A DNA stretch of 64,000 nucleotides from NCBI GenBank assembly GCA_963556695.1, contig CAUWAG010000020.1:5022001-5086000 (forward strand), given 5' to 3'. Positions 56,863-64,000 of this stretch are shown in pieces; positions within the stretch are counted from its first letter, which is position 1, and every line of letters begins with the position of its first letter. The notes beneath the pieces were generated by a model, which had not been told where the DNA came from, ran no database searches, and saw only the letters and a program-made list of their open reading frames with translations. The position numbers and the translations under genes are program-made. Source of the stretch: Anthostomella pinea. Lineage: Eukaryota > Ascomycota > Sordariomycetes > Xylariales > Xylariaceae.

Positions 56863-59536
56863 GGGAGACTTGCAACCCGGTCGCATGAGACGGTTCCCAC
56901 CTCATGGGATGGAACTTCAATCGATGCTCAACGGTTCATCAACACTGGCATGAACCTGGCTGCTGTTCATTTGAATGGAGGCTGCACAGAAACCATGCTC
57001 TTGCCTAGGCCTAAGGGCTCTAAGCCCGGTGTCTTGGACTGAGAGACGGCATAGAGCGAACGAAGGTCACCACCGCCCGCCATTAATCGACACGCGTTGG
57101 TTTCACTGCACCCCAACGGACGAAAATAACATCGAGATGAGATGCTCGTCTCGCTTTGCGGACCGGGGAGGAGTCACAAACGACGCTCCGGGTTGAAAGA
57201 ATAACGGGTCTCTCGTGGAGAAGATACTAACCTGGTTGAATATTTGTCACAGAAGCAGTTTACTTTGCTGGCACCGATCGGCAACCGTGTCACGCCGTCG
57301 TCCAACTCGCCATTCCGTCGGTAAGGCCTGCGCATGCACACTACAAGGCTGCTTCGTTGGTCTGGTAGCGGGACCTGGTGGTCATCGCCAATCGATGCTC
57401 TGAGGGCACGGCTTGAGCATGGAGGCCGAGTGGGCGGTCAACGGGTGTGGTGGACATACCGGGTAATCCGGGCAGACGACCCGAATATCGTGATGATTGG
57501 AGCGTCTTACTCATAACGTGCTGGGTTGACGAGCGTTCTGTCGGCAGCGAGCTAGTACACGGCACTCGGCGAGGAGACACCACGGGATGTAGGAGGCGAA
57601 AAAGATATTGGAAGAACGGGATTACACAGCTGGGATATGTTCATTCGATGGGAACACAGGGCCTTTCCATGATGTTGCTTCAAATTTCCTTGCCAAGTAT
57701 CTCATATCCTTGCAGGGTTCTTGCGCACGAGCCTCGCCAAACACCTCCCATGGGTAGTTGGATTTCACGTTTCACTCAGAACTCGGCAGCCCAGAAGTTT
57801 GGTTCCGGCCATCGGCATTGATGAGATCTGCCCACATCGACGTCCCAGGCTCTCAACGCGTGAAGCATGTTCCTGGGATTTACGTGTTCGCGCCACTTCA
57901 GTCTCAAGGTGTTGACTGGTAATAGGTGTGTACTGGGACTTGCGATAAATACCCTGCCTACCAACCTGACAGATGGCAGCGTGCAGTGTGATCGCCAAAG
58001 CTGGTGGCCGAGTGGCCGAGTGGCCATGTCAGTTTTCGTCGCACGACAGCGCGGATCTCCCATGACAGGTTTCGGTCATAGCACATCACCCACCTCGGAG
58101 CCAACCCCTTCAGCCCTGCTGAAAGATGTTTTTGACTCAAGCCAGCTGGCCAAAGAGTTCCAATGTGCTGGTGTGCTCGAAATGGACTCAACGAATAGGC
58201 AGTTTATTAGCTTGATGTCTCACAACATGGCTCCTGCAACCTTCAGGAGGAGTCGTGTTCGGTCCCCGATTGTGATGCTGACTGCATCTGCCAACCGAAC
58301 CTGCGACGACGACAACGTTCCTGCATGAGCCCACCACACTATTGCCAATACTTCGGCAGTGAGCTGCAAGTACGCTCCAGCCTCTTGGTATTTCAGCTCC
58401 AAGCCTGCAACACGGAGGGAGGGCTGTCAAGATGTCTATTTCGTTGACGTTCCTCTAGATTGGACGAAGCATATCTTGTTGAGGTGAAGTGAAGAAGACC
58501 AAGCTTACTTACCCCACCTTCAGGGGTCGAGAAAATCCTCAAGGATGATCCGCTCTACCCTTCCCACGAGGCAGCCCCCGCCTCAGGCCTGTTTCACCGG
58601 CCCCTGACCCCAACATCACACCGCGATATCACTTTGGGGCGTCGATGTGCCGCTCGACCGCTGCTTGCGCACTCAGCTGTCTCACCATTGCCCCGAAGAG
58701 GCTCTCACGTCCACAGCGGCCCGGTGACACCATCACTGCATGGTTCCAAGGGTGAACAATCAGACGGATCTCCTCGGCTCGTGCTCGGTCCCCGACCAGG
58801 TTCTGCCCTGGCAGCCCTGCGAACGTTGCTTTTGCGAACATTTTGGCCAATGACAGCTCAGACGGACCTCGAACAGTTCAGGCCTTTGCCCTAGGAGAAC
58901 CTCGCAGATATCTCTGCTTCAGACGAAGCCTGGGATCGCGAGATGGCTCAAGCCTGCTTTGGGTGAGCCATGCCCAATCTAGACCAGAACCTGGCAAGTT
59001 GCGACGGCCCTAATCACAACCTCACTCATGCTGTTTGAGGGGTTGCCGTCGTAACGGTATGTAGCGAATGAAACCCCCTTCGCCATGACGTGCCTCGCGA
59101 TGACCATTGACCGCAACCCATCACACCGGTGTGCTGCGATGATCTCATGCACGTGGCATCCGTGCCAGACCACTACCGCACACCGGCATGTAAGCCGTCT
59201 GCAAGCCATCTCTTTTTACCGGTCTCTCGTCGTAAACGTGGCTTTCTCGTCTCCTTTACCTTACATCCGACCCTTACCATTTCTTTCGATTCTTTGAAGT
59301 TGACCTTCGTGGCCTGGTTGCCTTTTCGTGTCTCTTTTCTAATTATTGATACCCTACTGCTTGGCCGGTCCTTTCAGCTCTTAATTAATTCACTCGCTAC
59401 TCGTCACCTTCTAAGACGATTTCGTCTGGTCTCGGCCAGTCATTTGGGAGAAATCAACAGCAGGACTATCTTGAATATTGTAACGGAAACACTCTGGCCG
59501 AAAAGAGCGTTTCGATATAGAGCTGAAGTAATCACC
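56863..59536. other. Gene-poor stretch
   Basis: No ORF with recognisable product. The last few hundred bases (from about 59200, pyrimidine-rich with TTTCTTTCGATTC) look like the promoter and leader of the MFS gene. Confidence 0.45.
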
Positions 59537-61626
59537 ATGGCCGGACACGAGTCGAGCGGATCGACGATGGACATATCGCAATTGGAAAAGAGCTTCCCAG
59601 CGCCACCCGAATCAAGCCACGGCGATCGCAAGTCTCTACCCGAGCTTCCATTATTAGCAGAGATCCAAAGCTTCAGCCAGATCGAGAGCCCGGCATCCAG
59701 CGATGATCTCTCAACATCGACGCCCAGCAGCAGCGGTAGCAGCAGTAGTAGCATGATAATGTCGCCGTCACTGAAAATTCCGGAGGACAAGGAACTGCCG
59801 CCGCCGTTTGGGATACAGTTGAAGAAGGTGCATCCGCCGAGTCCGATATCCAAGGAGGCGCCAAGGCCCATGACAGCTTCTACGAGGCGGCTGTCGTTCT
59901 CGAGCATACCGGAGCCGAAGCGGAGGATCAGGTATGGCACGGGCAAGTACGCAGGTGTCGAGTTGTCGCCGCAGCCGAGTGATAACCCGGAAGACCCGCT
60001 GGTAAGATGACACGATGACGAGCTGAAGCAGGACATGTGCTGACCTCGATGATACAGAACTGGCCGATGTGGAAGAAGCACATGAATTTCCTCACGCTGC
60101 TCTCGATGGTTGCGCTCGTCGGGGCGATGAAGACGGCGTTTGTGACCGTGAACAGCTTCGTCGCCATCGACGAGGGCGTCTCGTACACGGCGGCAGTCGG
60201 TCTGACTGCTGTTCCCTTGATGGTCTCCGCGCTCACGGGCATGACGAGTACGATTGTCGCAAAGATCTGGGGTAAAAGACCGATCTACCTGGTCTCCTCG
60301 ATACTGATCTTCGCCGGCGCCGTCTGGAACATTATGGTGAGGGGCGACCTGGCCCAGAACATGGGCGCGAGGGTGTTGCAGGGCTTGGGATGGGGTGCTT
60401 TCGACACTTTGGTCGTGGCGTCAATTCGTGACACTTACTTCGTATGTTCGCCTCTCTGAAAAGCTGGAGATCTTCCATATTAACTTTCGAAGGAACATGA
60501 GCGGCAGTCTTACACTCTGATCTACCACGCCGTATCGGTCGGCACGACCTGGGGCTCGCCATTACTCGGCGGCGTTGCTTCGAATGGTCCGATGGGCTTC
60601 GCCCTGCAGTTTGAGATCGTTACCTGCTTTCTGGTGGTGCTGACCCCACTGCTCGTCCTCGCTGTGCCCGAGACCAGCTTCGCTCGCTCAAGTTTCAGCT
60701 TAGCATCACCTACTATTACCCGATCGCAGTCCCTCGGCCCCAAGTCTGCCTTTTCAAAAGATGCCGTCGTGGGGTACCTCAGCAACATAAAGCTGTTATC
60801 GTACAAGGCGCAGCAAGTCGACTCGGCTCTACTCACGCAGGCACCACGAGCCATGCTCGCACCATCGACACTGCTCCTCTTTGCGGTAACTCTCCTCCCC
60901 TACGTCGGACTCTGGAGCCTAACGAGCTCGCTCTCCCTGCTCTTCTCGCCCATGCCCTTCATGTTCTCCGAGGCATCCACGGGCGCCCTCATGACCGGCC
61001 CATTCATACTAGCGACCGCCGTAGCGATAGCGTCGTCCCTCCCGTTTTTCCAGGGGAGCTTCACGCCCACCGTCCACTACACCCTCCTCGCCACCGGCAC
61101 GGCCTTCGCCGCCGTCGGCATCTTCGGCTTCGGCCTGTATCTCGAGGGCAGCATGCAGATGCCGACCGACGGCTCCGGCCAGCCCAACAGCACGCCGTAC
61201 GGCCTGTCGTTCATGGGCGCGCGCCTCAGCTTCCCCATCGTCTCGCTCTTGCTGGGATTCCTCGCGGCCGGGTCGCTGGCTCTGGACGCGTGCATTCAAC
61301 CTGTCATCCAGCGCTCGACGAACTTCACATCTGCTGACGTGGAAGTTGGCCTGCGCAACGCGGCTGATATGCAGGCTGGACTGATGTGTATGCGCAATTT
61401 GGTTGCCGGCGCTTTCATCCTTGGTGTTCCGAACATGGTCTGGGAGTGGGAAGGCCTCAAAGCCGTCGCGGTCGGCATGGGCGCGGCGCAGCTGTTCGTC
61501 GCTGCTGCTGCCTGCGGCGTGTGGTGGTCCTGGGACGAGAACGTCAAGCGTCTTGATGGGCGCGTGATGCGACTTGTAGATCTGTTGGGCCTGAAGAAGC
61601 AGGGGAGCTTCTTTGATATGGACTAG
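59537..61626 (+). CDS. MFS transporter
   Basis: Three exons (introns 60002-60057 and about 60442-60492) give about 660 residues. The first 155 residues are a cytosolic, Ser/Pro-rich tail (SSGSSSSSMIM). Membrane helices begin at KHMNFLTLLSMVALVGAMKT. The loop WGKRPIYLVSS corresponds to the MFS loop 2-3 motif, and ARVLQGLGWGAFDTLVVASI to the helix-4 region, with D-TYFEHERQS following. A long central loop (about residues 330-390) precedes the second half, which ends in a basic tail. Major facilitators move small molecules with ions at the plasma or vacuolar membrane; the substrate is not evident. All joins are in frame. Confidence 0.85.
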
Positions 61627-62716
61627 GATAATAAGAAGGGAGAGGAGCAGAAGGATGATTCGCGAGGCCGGACAATGGGTGATAGGAGGGAACGTTTTGT
61701 CGGTTATATATCCAGTGCCAAGGTGGTGCCATGGGCATCTCATGGTAATATTCATAGGCTAGTAATGAGTAATGCGATCATGACTTATCCTCTCATTTAC
61801 CCCGTGCGATTTCGTCCGGTGTCTTGGATGTGCCTGGGGTCGCTGATGGGCCGTCAATGATGGCTCAAGTCAGTGACTATAGCCATGATCTTACCAACGA
61901 GCTCTCGCGGCTATACAGGTCAGATCTCGAATGTGACAGGGATTGGTTTTCGTCTCATCTTTGGGCCGGCAGTCACCCGCAGTTTCCCATTGACCCAGAG
62001 GTTTGTTTGGCCTATGGAGGGAATTGTAGGTATAGCGACATAGGGTCTAGCAGAACGCCTCGAGACACCATCCAAGGCGAAAAGAGGTTTGCTGAAGGAG
62101 TCGAGCAGCAGCGAAACCGGCGATGGAATCTGGTCTGCTCAGAGCCAGCTAGAGCACTCACTCTCTATGACATGCCCACTGGTAGCTGTGCCGTCTGGAC
62201 TGGTGTCATACCAGTACAACAGGCTTTTTCGTATCCAAACTCATTAACAAGGCCATCAACGGTTTAGCTGTCAGGATTTCCTACGTGTGGGGTGAGCATG
62301 CAGACGAGTTGCGATTGGGGCATGATCGTCTTGATGTTAGAGTAACAAAGGAATCTAGCGGCAATGCTCAGCTCGCTAATTCATTCCATCTCGATATGAT
62401 CACATTCCAGCGGTCCTCTCATCCGTCGTCGCTTTACTTGCTACAAGCTAATATCCGATTGGTGTCCAAGTTTGCTGCTACCTCTCGAACAAACTGGCCC
62501 CCTTTGTTGTGGGAGGTTGCCCCATGGACCGGACTGGAACGTGAGAAAGAGCCGCTCTCATTGTATTAATCGATCAATTCAAACTATTATTGCCTCCTCT
62601 CCCGCAGACAAGAGTCCTCCTCCCAACCAACCAGCATCGTCAAACCTTCAGCTGAGCTTTCGTCACAGTCACTACTATCCTCCAAGCCGACCCAATCACA
62701 ATTATCCACATCCACC
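61627..62716. other. Intergenic
   Basis: No supported gene. A pyrimidine-rich leader (62580-62716) precedes the next start. Confidence 0.5.
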
Positions 62717-63370
62717 ATGTTCTCCAAAGCCCTCCTCGCAGCCGCTGCCGTCAGCATAGCATGCGCCCAGCTCCCCGGCCTCGCCAAGCGCGACTTCCTC
62801 CTGCAGGACCGCCAGGATCAGGACCAGCAGCAGCCGGACGACAAGTGCCAATCAGCCATCACGTCGGTGCTGCCGCTCTACGATTCGCTGCCGACACCTC
62901 CCCCGGCGCTGCTGAGCGTCACCATTGACGCCCACCCCTGCGCCACGCCGACCTTCACCGGCGAGGCCGCCGCCGAGTACAGCTTCTACACGTCTGAGGT
63001 GCTGGGCTGGTACGCGTCCAACAGCGCCAAGCTGAACGGCGCCCTGGCCTCGTGCTCGGATCTTGCGTCGTACGCGTCGGCCGTGCCCATCTGCAGCTCG
63101 GCGGTCGCGGCGGCCGGCGCAGGGATGACTACTACTTCGGCCGAGACATCCAATGCTACCGGCAGCAGCACTGAGACCACTTCGTCTGCGGGTTCGCACG
63201 CTACTTCGAAGGCGGCATCCTCGGCATCGGGTGCGAAGGCAAGCGCCACCGACTCGGCTGCGAGCGCTTCGTCGTCTGTCGTGAAGGGCGCGGCGGCGCG
63301 CGAGACTGGGTTTGTGATGGTGGTCGGGGTTGTGGCTGCGGGCTTCATGGCGGCCGTCGCCGCTCTCTAA
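62717..63370 (+). CDS. Secreted Ser/Thr/Ala-rich protein, probably GPI-anchored
   Basis: A single-exon 217-residue protein. Residues 1-17 are a signal peptide (ALLAAAAVSIACA) followed by LAKR at 21-24, a likely Kex2 site. The N-terminal half has four spaced Cys (near 43, 75, 108 and 121) that may form two disulphides. The C-terminal part is a mucin-like Ser/Thr/Ala tract (TTTSAETSNATGSSTETTSS) suited to O-glycosylation. It ends with a hydrophobic segment (FVMVVGVVAAGFMAAVAAL), a typical GPI-attachment signal. It resembles secreted surface proteins of plant-associated ascomycetes; the role is not known. Confidence 0.8.
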   Translation: MFSKALLAAAAVSIACAQLPGLAKRDFLLQDRQDQDQQQPDDKCQSAITSVLPLYDSLPTPPPALLSVTIDAHPCATPTFTGEAAAEYSFYTSEVLGWYASNSAKLNGALASCSDLASYASAVPICSSAVAAAGAGMTTTSAETSNATGSSTETTSSAGSHATSKAASSASGAKASATDSAASASSSVVKGAAARETGFVMVVGVVAAGFMAAVAAL

Positions 63371-63876
63371 TCTGGGCCGGGGACTACGCATACAATTGGG
63401 GGAAGTGGATGTCCAGCATATACTCGGTGGACTATCGATGAGTCACTGGCTGGCGGGTCACATATCATACCCACTGATAATCTTAATTGACATGTTGGTT
63501 TGCGGCGCATATCCAGCCTGTGCCCCTTCCTTCGAGAAGTTGACCTCTAGCAAGACTAGCAAGAGGAAGGGACCCGGTCACTTGAGCGGGCACGATCCTA
63601 ATTCCGACCGTCTACGGAGCAAGAGCGAGAGCGGGAGCTGTTAGTCATGCTGATGCCAGCCATTTCAGATGTCAAAGATAGGGCGCTACCTTCCATAGTC
63701 TCCGTTGTTTGCCTAGACTCCGTCTCCTTGCCTGACGCTATAAATATACAACGGGAACGTCCACACCGCCTTTTTTGCCTACCGTAGCTACTAGACTCTA
63801 AGTTACTGCAGGTCGAGTCAAGCTCAAGTGCAAGCCATACCTTAGACCGATATCAAGAGAGCACCAAACCGTCAAG
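63371..63876. other. Intergenic / promoter
   Basis: Upstream region of the gene that begins at 63877. Confidence 0.5.
63739..63746 (+). promoter_or_regulatory. TATA box
   Basis: TATAAATA lies 131 bases before the ATG at 63877, preceded by GC-normal sequence and followed by a CT-rich stretch. It is a plausible core promoter element. Confidence 0.6.
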
Positions 63877-64000
63877 ATGGACCCTGAAAAGACGCTCGGC
63901 GTAGTCATCTCAGCGACCACCGTGCCCGCCTCCTCCCTCACCCCGGAGCCGCCCACGACCCAGCAGCACGGCCCTCCTCAACCTCAATCCAAAGACAACG
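63877..64000 (+). CDS. 5' end of a gene cut by the window edge
   Basis: ATG at 63877 with favourable context (CAAGATGG) opens a frame to the window end: MDPEKTLGVV, then Pro/Ser/Gln-rich sequence. Forty-one codons are visible, too few to identify the product. The TATA box upstream supports a real start. Confidence 0.6.
   Translation, partial: MDPEKTLGVVISATTVPASSLTPEPPTTQQHGPPQPQSKDN

Noticed and set aside
62852..63391. Arg-rich minus-strand ORF opposite the secreted protein
   Set aside because: Shadow frame of a repetitive GC-rich coding sequence.

Overview
This window comes from a filamentous ascomycete (Pezizomycotina). The genes carry short spliceosomal introns of about 45-115 bp. The protein families are typical of these fungi: class V chitinase, pisatin-demethylase-like P450, tyrosinase, Git3-type GPCR, MYND, F-box and DUF3435. 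Several AT-rich blocks and C-to-T/G-to-A type lesions look like repeat-induced point mutation (RIP). I see no bacterial operons, CRISPR arrays or rRNA. Genus cannot be fixed from the sequence; Sordariomycetes-like content is a guess. Coordinates of hand-spliced introns may be off by a base. LEFT PART (1-47 kb) is accessory, repeat-rich and full of decayed genes. It holds a C2H2 zinc-finger remnant, a tRNA-headed SINE (1333-1892, 14-bp target-site duplication) with a second 5'-truncated copy in opposite orientation at 39876-40387 (15-bp duplication), a 213-bp MITE-like element in two inverted copies (3781 and 10252), an F-box-like remnant, a P450 pseudogene, a GH18 chitinase pseudogene, a solo-LTR family in three copies (10541, 18500, 30555), an APH-type phosphotransferase pseudogene, an unknown 275-aa ORF, and a truncated membrane-protein gene facing a truncated chitinase tail across an AT-rich block. 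MIDDLE PART (19.5-38.5 kb): an apparently intact ankyrin/Clp-type AAA+ ATPase, a small protein with a 24-residue tandem duplication, a GNAT acetyltransferase, and a MYND-finger gene broken by one in-frame TGA. Next comes a decayed DUF3435 tyrosine recombinase (26990-29446, minus), the family to which Starship captains belong. It is followed by a roughly 390-bp (AAT)n tract abutting an LTR, an AT-rich block hiding the C-terminal end of a Fot/pogo-type transposase, a hAT-type MITE with perfect 8-bp target-site duplication (37312-37705), and an MFS pseudogene. RIGHT PART: an intact secreted tyrosinase (42047-43414) stands between gene-poor stretches. From about 48 kb the window turns into ordinary, mostly intact genes: a Git3-like GPCR, a class I glutamine amidotransferase, an F-box protein, an MFS transporter, a secreted Ser/Thr/Ala-rich probably GPI-anchored protein, and the start of another gene at the right edge. 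Overall the window looks like a boundary between a transposon-colonised, RIP-affected accessory compartment and a gene-bearing conserved compartment. The genes do not form an obvious biosynthetic cluster or operon-like unit. The most informative signals are the mobile elements with readable insertion signatures and the captain-family recombinase relic.
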